Shown piece after piece: positions 8,766 to 17,182 of a stretch of DNA of 64,000 nt. The stretch is taken from contig NZ_CP046564.1 in the NCBI RefSeq assembly GCF_009818105.1, positions 4,433,341 to 4,497,340 of the forward strand, written 5' to 3'. Position numbers and translations under genes: made by a program. The DNA comes from Bacillus sp. N1-1. Lineage in GTDB: Bacteria > Bacillota > Bacilli > Bacillales > Guptibacillaceae. Under the pieces are notes generated by a model. It ran no database searches. It was not told the DNA's origin and saw nothing but the letters and a program-made list of their open reading frames with translations. The number at the start of each line of letters is the position of its first letter. Within the stretch, counting starts at the first letter, position 1.

Positions 8766-10388
8766 TCACCTCAAGCCCTTCTGCCATGTAAGCGGAACAA
8801 TAAACAGTAGAAGTACGAGATAAATCCATATACCAAATGGAACATTTGTTACTAAAAAATGAAGGCCTCCAAATACAGGAATTAAAAGCGCAAAAGGAAT
8901 CGTTTTCCATCCATCACTCTGTCCTGCAGACTCGAAAGGCTGTGAGAAAGGAAGCGTTCCTTTCAACATTCGAAAGCAAATGACGCTATAAATCAAAGCG
9001 ACTAAGAGTACGATAATCAAATCTGGTATGATCCGGATCCCAAACAAAAAACCATACAAGATACTAATGACAACAAATACCGGGGCAAAAAGGCGGATTA
9101 GAAAGGCTTTTAACGTACCTTTAATGATCACTCCGTCATTTTGCAGAGGTGTGACGTGATAAATCCATGAGCCTTTGCTCTTGCTCGAATACTGAAGCAT
9201 GATCACAATGCCTGGAATCATCATCATGCTTGCATAAATGGTTAAATACATTCGCCCAGAAGTGATGCTATCTAAAGATTCACCAGCAGAGTATCCATTG
9301 TAAAGAAAAACAAAAGGAAAGATGATGGCAAAGCCTAACGAAGGATAGATTTTAAGCTTTAAATCACGCTCATTCTTCAACATTCTTTCTGCAAATTGAT
9401 AAAAAGCATGCTCTTCTTTACTTGTTGTTAGAAGGGAAGCTAGACGGTTCATTCCTTTCGTCGTTTTCTTTTTCGACGGTCCTGCCTGATCCATTAATTT
9501 CAGTAGATTTTTTTCAAAGGTAGGTAATAGCGAAAGGTAAATCCATAAGGCGATTAAAGGGACTAGAAGTGCTAAAGCAATAAAAACATAGTAATAAGCT
9601 CCGCTTGCACCATTTAAAATAACGGCAAATGGCGCTCCAAACCAGACCGGCGGCAATAACACGTTCCACCATGCTGCTTCAAAGCTAGACTGTAATCCTT
9701 GAAACTCAAAGGCACGTGCAAGTACTTGGTAACCTATGACAATAGTAATCGATAGTCCAATTTGCACGTAGTTTATAACGTCTCTCAATCGTTCCCCACC
9801 AAAGAACTTTAATATCACATAATAGAGTAAAGCCGTTATCGCGACAATGAATAAGTCGCTAAATAGAACCGTTACACTAAATAATAAGCCAAAAATAACG
9901 CCAAACTGAACGATGCCAACGACAAGAGGAACACTCACGATCGCTGCTGTTAAAAAGAACAAATAGACGGTCACGTGAATCGCACGCGCAGCACTGATAG
10001 TCCTGTGGTCAACTGGCCTTGTCCCTATTACCGTCTGATCACGAACGTCCAACAGTACAGATGAGAAATCAGAAATCATTGCCGTCATAATTAAAAACAT
10101 TAACACTCCAAAAATCAAACTCATCTTAAACATAAAATTGTCGCCAATAAACAAAATGGGAATTAACGTTAACCCAATCAAAGCATAAAACCAGAGTGAT
10201 TTCAGAAACTGGTTTGAATTCTGCTTTTTCTCTCCGCCCCTATTTTGACTCATAATTGTGGTAGGTCGCCTTCCATCCATCGTCAACTTCACTTGAAGAA
10301 TACGCCTCATTGTCGGATAATCAATTTCAAATCGCTCAAACATCACTCGAAACAAATCAAGAATCTTTAACGTAGTAAATTTCTTCAT
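8766..10388 (-). CDS. ABC transporter membrane subunit
   Basis: A 540-residue membrane protein with a short cytosolic N-terminus and about 11-12 hydrophobic segments, for example FYALIGLTLIPILFIGDNF and a strongly hydrophobic C-terminal pair. It begins at an ATGA overlap with the upstream ATPase gene (10385-10388), so the two are translationally coupled. No recognisable substrate-binding domain is seen, which fits an exporter or bacteriocin-resistance type permease. Substrate unknown. Confidence 0.85.
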   Translation of the reverse strand: MKKFTTLKILDLFRVMFERFEIDYPTMRRILQVKLTMDGRRPTTIMSQNRGGEKKQNSNQFLKSLWFYALIGLTLIPILFIGDNFMFKMSLIFGVLMFLIMTAMISDFSSVLLDVRDQTVIGTRPVDHRTISAARAIHVTVYLFFLTAAIVSVPLVVGIVQFGVIFGLLFSVTVLFSDLFIVAITALLYYVILKFFGGERLRDVINYVQIGLSITIVIGYQVLARAFEFQGLQSSFEAAWWNVLLPPVWFGAPFAVILNGASGAYYYVFIALALLVPLIALWIYLSLLPTFEKNLLKLMDQAGPSKKKTTKGMNRLASLLTTSKEEHAFYQFAERMLKNERDLKLKIYPSLGFAIIFPFVFLYNGYSAGESLDSITSGRMYLTIYASMMMIPGIVIMLQYSSKSKGSWIYHVTPLQNDGVIIKGTLKAFLIRLFAPVFVVISILYGFLFGIRIIPDLIIVLLVALIYSVICFRMLKGTLPFSQPFESAGQSDGWKTIPFALLIPVFGGLHFLVTNVPFGIWIYLVLLLFIVPLTWQKGLR

Positions 10389-11179
10389 ATATGATCACGC
10401 TGAACGATCTGCACAAAATCCTCCGCAAGATTTTGGTGCTCATTAAATCCTGTCAATTGATTGAAAATTTCCTCCAAAGACCCTTCTTTGTTTTTCTGAC
10501 GAAGCTGTTCAAAGCTTCCATCCGCGACGATTTTCCCATCGTTTAATAGAAGAATGCGACTGCTGATTTTTTGAACGACCTCCATAATATGAGAAGAATA
10601 AAAGATCGTTTTCCCTTGTGATGCAAGTTGTGAAATAATTTCCTTAAACACCATGACACTGTTCGCATCTAGCCCATTAATCGGTTCATCTAGAAACAGA
10701 ATATCAGGATCATGAAGCAAGCTCGAAATCAATAAAACCTTCTGTTTCATTCCTTTTGAGTAGGAAGAAATGCGCGAATCATACACGTCTTCAAGGTCAA
10801 ATACCCTCATAAGTAACCGCGCTTTGTAATCGGCCGAATCTGCGCTTAACCCATAAAGCTCTCCTGTAAATGTTAAATATTCTCTTGCAGTTAAATTATC
10901 ATAAATATCCGCAGCTTCTGGTACGTACCCAATTCTTTTCTTGTATGCTACCCCACTTTCCTTAATGTTTTGTCCAAAGATTTCTACTTCTCCTGAATAA
11001 GATGCTTCTAATCCAAGCATAATTTTAACTGTTGTGCTTTTTCCTGCTCCGTTCGGGCCTATGTAACCAATGATCTGCCCTTCATAAACGTCAAGATCAA
11101 TATGATCAAGAACAAGCTTCTCGTCATACCATTTTGTTAATCCTTTTAAAGAAAGTATCTTGCCCGGTCCGTGGTCCAT
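10385..11179 (-). CDS. ABC transporter ATP-binding protein
   Basis: 264 residues. Walker A is GPNGAGKST (41-49), the signature is the variant SKGMKQ (141-146), and Walker B with its catalytic Glu is ILFLDEP (160-166), followed by a D-loop and the switch His in YSSHIMEVV. It belongs to the CcmA/EcsA-like exporter ATPases and energises the permease encoded immediately downstream with a 4-bp overlap. The ATG has GGAGGGG upstream. Confidence 0.93.
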   Translation of the reverse strand: MDHGPGKILSLKGLTKWYDEKLVLDHIDLDVYEGQIIGYIGPNGAGKSTTVKIMLGLEASYSGEVEIFGQNIKESGVAYKKRIGYVPEAADIYDNLTAREYLTFTGELYGLSADSADYKARLLMRVFDLEDVYDSRISSYSKGMKQKVLLISSLLHDPDILFLDEPINGLDANSVMVFKEIISQLASQGKTIFYSSHIMEVVQKISSRILLLNDGKIVADGSFEQLRQKNKEGSLEEIFNQLTGFNEHQNLAEDFVQIVQRDHI

Positions 11180-11259
11180 GAAATCCCCTCCGTATGTAAG
11201 CTTCTACTTCTTTCTACGAAACTTACAAAAAAAGGTTTCACTCTAAATAGGGGTATCAA

Positions 11260-11288
11260 AGAAAAAGACGATGCTTCATGCATCATCT
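11260..11288 (-). terminator. rho-independent terminator
   Basis: Read on the minus strand, GATGATGC-ATGAA-GCATCGTC is followed by TTTTTCTTT. It lies just after the 503-residue gene and separates it from the ABC operon. Confidence 0.65.
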
Positions 11289-11297
11289 AACCTCTTC

Positions 11298-12809
11298 TTA
11301 TAGGTTCTCTCTACCTAACATAGAATTTGCCTTCTCTATCAGCGTATAGCCTTTTGAAAGCTTTTCGAGCATGCCATCCTTCTCGATCGATTTAATGGCC
11401 TTCACAACGTGCTTTTCTTCCCAGTCGTTCAACAAACCAAAGTTTTCATCCTCATGCAATCCTTGTATTCGCAAGGCATTTGTTGTTTGTCCAGTTAAAA
11501 CTTTAGTCATCACATGTAGCGGCTCATTCTCATGCATCGAAATGAACTGGAGTACACCTTTTAATTCCCCGAAAGTGAGCACATTTCCCTTTATGGTTAC
11601 ATACTGCTCCTCGTTACTTGGACTGTGTGTGCTTATCGAGATTAGGTTGTCTAAATAGGCACGTACATGCGTAACCTCCGCTTCACTCACAAGAGGCATA
11701 ATCACTCTCGGTTTAAAAGGTTCAATGGTATCGGTAGAGATTTTTGAAAGCCATAGTAGCGGAGAGCCTCCTCTCTCTTCAGGAAGACTCACCGTTTTTA
11801 ACTGCTCATACAATGTCACTGTATCCGGCGCTTCGTTTATTTCTAATCTACTTTTGAGGTCCAGCACCTCGTTATAAAGGTCTACAACTGGTTCAAACGC
11901 CGAGAGCGCTTTTGCTACCTCATCGATCTTTTCAACCAAGAGCGGTGTTTTTTCTACCATTTCATTAAATTGACGTTCAATTGTTGCAATACGTTTCTGC
12001 GCACGTTCCATACTGATCTCTTCTTTTAGACGCACCCGCTCTTCTGATACGTTATAATAAACCGCAAATCTGCACGAATCACAACAATATTCAATCTCCG
12101 AGCTCGTAGCGTGAAAAATCATTTCTTTTTCATGTGAGCAAATGCTTTCGCCCCTCCATAGCCACGCATCAGGAATTTCCCGATAAGGTCGCATTACAAT
12201 TTCTACACGGTGCCGCCAAAAAGAAAGATCTTCAGGAGAGTTTAACAGAGAAATTAACGGAGAATGATTAATTTTTTCTACGGCATAAACAACTTCTTCC
12301 TTCTCTTTTGCTAGTTGAATAAAAGGATGGCGTTGAAAACCATCGACAATTTGTTTTTCCCAATCATGTCGAGTCTGTTTTGCGACATCAGCGCAAAATA
12401 GATAATCGCGAAGCACCTGATCGAGGTGATGATCAAGCTCTTCCGTTGAAAGATTTATGTACGATTCACTATAGGTGGAAGAGTTATGTATTGGTATACC
12501 GTGCATCGGGGAAAAAGATTGCCAGATTAATTGCTCAGGTTTAATCAAATGTGGGTATAATTCATCTTCTTTATTTAAAGGAATTGGTAATACAGCCACG
12601 GTATCTTGCTCGAGAAATGTCTGCAGTTTCATGCGTTCTTCCCTAGTAAAAGCATCCATTTTTCGTTTCACATGATCATGAAGGCGATGAAGCAACCCTT
12701 TTTGTACTTTTTGTCCAACTGATCGAATTCGTTTGTTCTTCTTACCCATTGGTACAAAAGCAAATATTGGATAAGCGTCAAAATGGTACGTATGCTGTTC
12801 CACAGTCAT
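11298..12809 (-). CDS. protein of unknown function, 503 residues, with Cys-rich knuckle and coiled coil
   Basis: I do not recognise this family. There is no signal peptide or membrane span. The N-terminal third is rich in charged and aromatic residues. Around residue 230-245 ICSHEKEM and EYCCDSCRF give a possible metal-binding knuckle. This is followed by a predicted coiled coil (about 255-330, with heptad-like runs around KRIATIERQFNEMVEKTPLL). The C-terminus (about 390-500) is charged, and its last 60 residues resemble a small winged-helix-like segment (VVKAIKSIEKDGMLEKLSKG). ATG 12809 has AGAAGG upstream. It is monocistronic with its own terminator and uses codons like its neighbours. Function unknown. 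Confidence 0.75.
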   Translation of the reverse strand: MTVEQHTYHFDAYPIFAFVPMGKKNKRIRSVGQKVQKGLLHRLHDHVKRKMDAFTREERMKLQTFLEQDTVAVLPIPLNKEDELYPHLIKPEQLIWQSFSPMHGIPIHNSSTYSESYINLSTEELDHHLDQVLRDYLFCADVAKQTRHDWEKQIVDGFQRHPFIQLAKEKEEVVYAVEKINHSPLISLLNSPEDLSFWRHRVEIVMRPYREIPDAWLWRGESICSHEKEMIFHATSSEIEYCCDSCRFAVYYNVSEERVRLKEEISMERAQKRIATIERQFNEMVEKTPLLVEKIDEVAKALSAFEPVVDLYNEVLDLKSRLEINEAPDTVTLYEQLKTVSLPEERGGSPLLWLSKISTDTIEPFKPRVIMPLVSEAEVTHVRAYLDNLISISTHSPSNEEQYVTIKGNVLTFGELKGVLQFISMHENEPLHVMTKVLTGQTTNALRIQGLHEDENFGLLNDWEEKHVVKAIKSIEKDGMLEKLSKGYTLIEKANSMLGRENL

Positions 12810-12973
12810 TATGCAAAACCTTCTTTCTACCTTCCAGTTGATTATCCATCAGTATAAGCCTAAGCTCACATTTCGAACAACCATTCGACATTCAAAAAAC
12901 ACATTCAGAAGTGGGATACTTTTGTACGACCTAGGGTATATAAAAAGAAAATAGAAGTTAAGGAGCACGTCCT

Positions 12974-14422
12974 ATGAAGAAGCGGCCATGGTACAGAAGA
13001 AAGCGTTGGATTTTATTCAGTATTCTTATTCTCATTTATGTCTCTGTTATTACTTATCATCGCTTTAAGCCTTTGCCAGAAGGGGTTTCTTATGCAAGTG
13101 ATATTCATGAATTAAGTAGTGATGAAATCGAATTCCTTTATGATTTAACGTACGATAAAAATAATGAAGAAGTGTATGACCATAGTATCTTCGATGAAGT
13201 AAACAAAACGATTAAAGAAGCCGATGAATTTCTCATTTTAGACCTATTCTTATTTAACGGGTATACAGATGGAAAGCGTGACTATCCGAAAATTAGCGAA
13301 GAATTGTCAAAAGCTGTTGTTGAAACGATGGAAAAGAAACCCGACCTTAACGTCATTTTAATTAGTGATGAAGTAAATACAACTTATGGCTCTCACCAAG
13401 CAAAGCAAATTAAGAAAATCGAAGACATGGGTGCTGAAGTGATTTTTACAGATTTAGAACGGCTTCGTGACCCTAGTTTATTTTACTCAGGTCTCTGGAG
13501 GATGGCGTTTTCCTGGTTTGGACAGGATGGCAAAGGATGGCTTCCAAATCCGATGGCTCCTTCTGCACCGAAAGTAACAGCAAGGTCCTACCTTGAACTC
13601 TTAAATGTAAAAGCCAATCATAGAAAAACTGTTATCACAGAAGATGCAGGGATGATCATGTCTGCCAATCCTCATGATGCGAGTGGTTTTCATTCAAATA
13701 TCGCTTTCAAAGTGAAAGGCACAATTTTGAATGAGCTCATTCAATCCGAGAAAGCTGTCGCCACGTATTCTGGAGGGGATGTGTCAAAATTCCCAGACAA
13801 ACCAATCTCTAATGCAAAAGCAACAGAAGAAGTAAAAGCGCAAATCGTAACCGAAAGTAAAATTCAAGATAGCGTTGTAACCGCGATTGATGATGCTAAG
13901 GAAGGCGGTCTTATTTATATTGGCATGTTCTACCTTGCTGATCGAGATATTATTGATGCCATCGTTGACGCGACGGAACGAGCAGTTGACGTAAGACTGA
14001 TACTCGATCCTAACCAAAATGCATTCGGACAACAAAAAATAGGCTTACCTAATTTACCTATAACTGCGGAACTGACGAAACAGGGAAATAAGCACCTCTC
14101 TATCCGTTGGTATGATACGAACAAAGAGCAGTTTCATACAAAACTTCTCTATGTAAAAGGAAAAGAAGAAAGCACGATCGTCGGTGGATCAGGAAACTAT
14201 ACCTCTCGAAACATGGATGATTACAACATGGAAACAAATATCCATTTAAAAGCATCAAACGATCAGAAAGTGATGCAAGACGTTGATCGCTATTTTGAAA
14301 GAATGTGGACGAACGAAGATGGTACGTATACAGTCGATTACGAAAAATATCAAAATTCCCTGTCTTCTTATAAGTATGTCATGTACATTTTACAGAAATT
14401 ATTCCAGGTAACAACCTATTAA
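12974..14422 (+). CDS. phospholipase D-like protein (cardiolipin-synthase-like), membrane-anchored
   Basis: 482 residues. A basic N-terminus and one hydrophobic helix (about 12-25, WILFSILILIYVSVITY) suggest a membrane anchor with the domain outside. Two HKD half-sites are visible: His216-Arg-Lys218 with MIMSANPHD, and His388-Thr-Lys390 followed by VGGSGNYTSRNMDDYNME. This two-HKD layout is that of phospholipase D and cardiolipin synthases, but it has only one anchor and weak similarity to Cls, so the reaction (phosphatidyl transfer or hydrolysis) is uncertain. It is monocistronic, with a terminator directly after. Confidence 0.83.
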   Translation: MKKRPWYRRKRWILFSILILIYVSVITYHRFKPLPEGVSYASDIHELSSDEIEFLYDLTYDKNNEEVYDHSIFDEVNKTIKEADEFLILDLFLFNGYTDGKRDYPKISEELSKAVVETMEKKPDLNVILISDEVNTTYGSHQAKQIKKIEDMGAEVIFTDLERLRDPSLFYSGLWRMAFSWFGQDGKGWLPNPMAPSAPKVTARSYLELLNVKANHRKTVITEDAGMIMSANPHDASGFHSNIAFKVKGTILNELIQSEKAVATYSGGDVSKFPDKPISNAKATEEVKAQIVTESKIQDSVVTAIDDAKEGGLIYIGMFYLADRDIIDAIVDATERAVDVRLILDPNQNAFGQQKIGLPNLPITAELTKQGNKHLSIRWYDTNKEQFHTKLLYVKGKEESTIVGGSGNYTSRNMDDYNMETNIHLKASNDQKVMQDVDRYFERMWTNEDGTYTVDYEKYQNSLSSYKYVMYILQKLFQVTTY

Positions 14423-14431
14423 ACCTAACTA

Positions 14432-14460
14432 AATAAACCCCGGGGGACCGGGGTTTATTC
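14432..14460. terminator. bidirectional terminator
   Basis: AATAAACCCC and GGGGTTTATT form a 10-bp stem around GGGGGACC, between the PLD-like gene and the tiny minus-strand gene. Confidence 0.8.
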
Positions 14461-14461
14461 T

Positions 14462-14551
14462 TTACCTTGTTCTTCGTTTATTTCGCATTTTTTTCACAAT
14501 CGGATAAATAATCGGACCGTACTTCATCGCTTTTCTAATCAGGTTTCTCAT
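14462..14551 (-). CDS. tiny cationic membrane-active-like protein, 29 residues
   Basis: The ATG at 14551 is preceded by GGAGGG with a 9-nt gap, and the frame runs 29 codons to TAA. The product begins MRNLIRKAMKYGPIIYPIVK and ends in a basic tail (KKMRNKRRTR): a short amphipathic/hydrophobic segment with about 12 Lys/Arg and no acidic residue. The strong SD and compact position between terminators argue that it is real. Similar very small basic proteins occur in Bacillus, but I cannot name a family. Possible roles (membrane association, sporulation micro-protein) are speculation. Confidence 0.55.
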   Translation of the reverse strand: MRNLIRKAMKYGPIIYPIVKKMRNKRRTR

Positions 14552-14681
14552 AAAAGATACCCTCCTCTGCTACTTAGGACTATTCCCGTTTTCCTATGAC
14601 ATAAACGAAAAAATTAAAGGGATTTCATGTTATGTGGTAGAAATAGCAACTAAGCTTAAAACTAGGAGGAAAATCCCTTTT

Positions 14682-15050
14682 ATGATCAAACAAGTGAGCC
14701 AGATTGCGATTCCCGTGAAGAAAATGGAACGAGCTGTCCAGTTTTACAAGGAAATCCTGGAGCTACAGTTATTATTTGAAACTGATCAAATGGCCTTTTT
14801 TGATTGTAACGGAATGCGTCTTCTTCTTAGCCTCCCGGAAAAAGAAAAATTTGCTCACGCTAGCTCTATTGTTTATTTTGAAGTAAAACACATTGAAAAA
14901 AGTTATGAGCGATTAAAAAAAGATGGCGTGTTATTTAGTAGTAAGCCTCATTTGGTTGCGAAAATGGATCATACCGAAACCTGGATGGCTTTTTTTGAGG
15001 ATAGTGAGCAAAATACGCATGCCATTATGAGCGAAATTTCTACGAAGTAA
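14682..15050 (+). CDS. VOC (glyoxalase/bleomycin-resistance fold) protein
   Basis: 122 residues from ATG 14682; an upstream in-frame start at 14634 is not preceded by an SD, while TAGGAGGA precedes this one. The pattern QIAIPVKKMERAVQFYKEIL, a DQMAFFDCNGMRLLLSL strand pair and ETWMAFFEDSEQN give the two beta-alpha-beta-beta-beta modules of the vicinal oxygen chelate superfamily. The final Glu-rich strand supplies typical metal-ligand positions. It could be a glyoxalase-type, dioxygenase or resistance protein; the substrate cannot be stated. Confidence 0.8.
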   Translation: MIKQVSQIAIPVKKMERAVQFYKEILELQLLFETDQMAFFDCNGMRLLLSLPEKEKFAHASSIVYFEVKHIEKSYERLKKDGVLFSSKPHLVAKMDHTETWMAFFEDSEQNTHAIMSEISTK

Positions 15051-15081
15051 AGAAAGGATGCCAGTTGGCATCCTTTCTTTA
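15049..15081. terminator. bidirectional terminator
   Basis: AAAGAAAGGATGCCA and TGGCATCCTTTCTTT form a 15-bp stem with a 2-base gap, between the convergent VOC and HTH genes. Confidence 0.85.
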
Positions 15082-15087
15082 CTGTCA

Positions 15088-15318
15088 TTAATCTTCATCT
15101 TTTACATCAGGATCTTCAGGAATTGGCTCATTCGCTTCCTCTTCTAATCTTCGCTTCATTTTGTCAAGCTGTTCAAAATGAGTATTAAACTGCTCTTTAT
15201 ATAACAAATGCTGCTCACCATCAAAAATGGTTCGAACGCGGTTTTCACGAATGAGCGTTTCAATATAAGATTCAGGTAGAGATAAATATTCTGCAGTCTC
15301 TTTAATCGTGAGGTACAT
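15088..15318 (-). CDS. excisionase-family HTH DNA-binding protein
   Basis: 76 residues. MYLTIKETAEYLSLPESYIE with LIRENRVRTIFDGEQHLLY is a MerR/excisionase-type winged helix (residues 1-46), followed by a charged helix and an acidic tail (EEANEPIPEDPDVKDED). Such stand-alone proteins are common in Bacillus chromosomes and need not belong to a phage; no integrase is nearby. ATG 15318 has GGAGG seven bases upstream. Target unknown. Confidence 0.78.
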   Translation of the reverse strand: MYLTIKETAEYLSLPESYIETLIRENRVRTIFDGEQHLLYKEQFNTHFEQLDKMKRRLEEEANEPIPEDPDVKDED

Positions 15319-15439
15319 ACCGTTGCCTCCAATGTCATAATTTACGTCTTAAGTCTTATTTCATTTACTGCTCTAGTTTCTACTATACTGATCTCAACTA
15401 CTATAAGATTACCATAGAGAATATACGGGAGGGAACGGC

Positions 15440-16291
15440 ATGAGAAGTGGATTTTATGTCATTGTTGGTTTGCTAACTGTTGGAGCAGTATTGTTAATTT
15501 TATATGAAAACACATCACTTTTTGCAGGAGGAAGCGATGAGAATAGCATAAAAGTGACGGAGCGAACGGAGGAAATTAACATAATCACGCACAGTAGTGA
15601 TATGAAAATCGTCCCTGAAGCTCGAAATGATGTAAAAGCAGCATTGAATGGGAATGGAGAATTATCTTTACGTAAACAAGGGGATACGATTGAAGTAGAA
15701 GTGAAGCAGAAATGGTATCAATTTTTCAACTTTAATGGAAAATCAGATGTTACCGTCTACTTACCCGCGGACTTTAATCAAAACCTTAAGCTTGAAGTGG
15801 GTTCAGGAAATGTTGAATTAAAAGGAGCTAGTCCTCTCGTTTTAAATGATGTCGATATTGAGATGAGCTCTGGAGATGTTGAACTTTCTAACTTGCAAAC
15901 GAAAAGTTTTAAACATGATGGTTCATCAGGACGACTGATGATTGATCAGCTCTCAACCGAAAAAGGAAGCTTTGATATTAGTTCTGGTGACGTGATCCTA
16001 ACGAAATATTCGGGGCCACTAAAGGGAGAAATGTCATCCGGGGAAATGAAGGTTCAAATGAATCAGTTATCTGGAGATGTGTCGTTTGATTTAAGCTCGG
16101 GCGATGTGGAATTAGATCTTCCCGATGATGCGAACTTCACACTCGATACAGAAGCAAGCAGTGGCGATATTTCCACAACTTTCACGTTAAAAGAACAAAC
16201 GATAACTAACAACAAGATTTCTGGTGTCCATGGTAGTGGAGAATACCAAGTAAATGTTTCGCTTTCAAGCGGAAACGCTCGCGTGTATTAA
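15440..16291 (+). CDS. DUF4097 beta-strand-repeat protein, membrane-anchored (LiaG/YvlB-like)
   Basis: 283 residues. An N-terminal hydrophobic helix (about 5-22) anchors the protein. The remainder is a right-handed beta-helix-like series of SSGDVEL repeats (SGNVELKG, SSGDVELSN, SSGDVILTK, SSGEMKVQ, SSGDVELDL, SSGDISTTF), the hallmark of DUF4097. Family members are linked to envelope-stress systems (LiaG, YvlB). No lia genes are adjacent here. ATG 15440 follows GGGAGGG. Function in this strain is unknown. Confidence 0.82.
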   Translation: MRSGFYVIVGLLTVGAVLLILYENTSLFAGGSDENSIKVTERTEEINIITHSSDMKIVPEARNDVKAALNGNGELSLRKQGDTIEVEVKQKWYQFFNFNGKSDVTVYLPADFNQNLKLEVGSGNVELKGASPLVLNDVDIEMSSGDVELSNLQTKSFKHDGSSGRLMIDQLSTEKGSFDISSGDVILTKYSGPLKGEMSSGEMKVQMNQLSGDVSFDLSSGDVELDLPDDANFTLDTEASSGDISTTFTLKEQTITNNKISGVHGSGEYQVNVSLSSGNARVY

Positions 16292-16387
16292 ATCGAAAAG
16301 GATGATTTACTATCGGAATTTCTTCCATTATTGCCGGGGGAATGATTGGTGGAAGAAAGCGGGAAACAAAGTAATACTGCTCTCACT

Positions 16388-16416
16388 AAAAAAGCTCTCC
16401 ACGCCGGGGAGCTTTT
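16388..16416. terminator. bidirectional terminator ending the nag operon
   Basis: AAAAAGCTCTCC and GGGGAGCTTTTT form a stem around ACGCC, immediately downstream of the SIS gene on the minus strand. Confidence 0.8.
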
Positions 16417-16419
16417 TCA

Positions 16420-17169
16420 CTAGGAATGAGGTTTACTTTCAAGTAGAGGTATGCGTGATTTGTATTTCTTAATTAATGTCTTATTCCACTCATCTGATCC
16501 ATCTACATTCCCACTTTTAAATACAGGAGGATGAATCCCTCGTTCAATTAACTGCTGAATGGCTTCTACTGTAATACCGTTCATAACGGCCATCCCGAGT
16601 ATTGTCGAAGTAGAACCAAACGAGATTTGATTCTTCTCATTGTGCATCGTCGCATCTCCCGATGGAACCTGATGATCAATCACCAGGTCAACCGTTTCAT
16701 ACAAATACTTTCCTGTATGATGTCTGGAAGTTTGCCCAATTGAAGCTTTTCGAGAAGTTACTCCAATCACATAAGCTCCTCTTTCTTTGCTAAGAAGAGC
16801 TACATCGATCGGAACTGGATTACGCCCTGACGTCGATACAACAATAACAACGTCACCTCGTTGAATATCTTGATGAGCCATAAACTCTTTTGCTAGGTCA
16901 TTAGTTCGTTCTAACGCAGAAGAACGCAATCCACCCCTGTGAAGCATTAAGTCTTCAATTAAAATAGGACGAATTGGAGCAAGTCCTCCTGCACGATAAA
17001 AAACTTCTTCTGCCATCATATGCGAGTGACCACAGCCAAAAACATGGACGATTTGTCCGTTTTCGATACTCGTTGCGACAGCAGAACTAGCTCGCTTTAT
17101 AACGCTTACTTCTTGTTCTTCAATGTCTTGAAGCGCTTGATTAATGTGATGAAAGTATTCGCTAAACAA
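16420..17169 (-). CDS. SIS-domain protein (UPF0309 family) in the nag operon
   Basis: 249 residues from a TTG start (17169) preceded by GGGGG at a 7-nt gap. A sugar isomerase (SIS) fold is indicated by VHVFGCGHSHMMAEEVFYRA, VIVVSTSGRNPVPIDVALL and YVIGVTSRKAS. This subgroup is annotated UPF0309. It is the last gene of nagA-nagB-nagR, so it probably handles a phosphorylated amino sugar (for example an isomerase, etherase or sensor), but no catalytic role is proven for the family. Confidence 0.85.
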   Translation of the reverse strand: MFSEYFHHINQALQDIEEQEVSVIKRASSAVATSIENGQIVHVFGCGHSHMMAEEVFYRAGGLAPIRPILIEDLMLHRGGLRSSALERTNDLAKEFMAHQDIQRGDVVIVVSTSGRNPVPIDVALLSKERGAYVIGVTSRKASIGQTSRHHTGKYLYETVDLVIDHQVPSGDATMHNEKNQISFGSTSTILGMAVMNGITVEAIQQLIERGIHPPVFKSGNVDGSDEWNKTLIKKYKSRIPLLESKPHS

Positions 17170-17182
17170 GCGGCATCCCCCT

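Noticed and set aside
15088-15318. Excisionase-like HTH as sign of a prophage or integrative element
   Set aside because: No integrase, attachment repeats, phage genes or compositional shift nearby; such HTH proteins also occur as ordinary chromosomal genes.
16292-16380. Short frame after the DUF4097 gene reading IGISSIIAGGMIGGRKRETK
   Set aside because: It resembles the end of a small membrane protein but has no ATG/GTG/TTG start in frame (TGA immediately upstream), so I did not call it.
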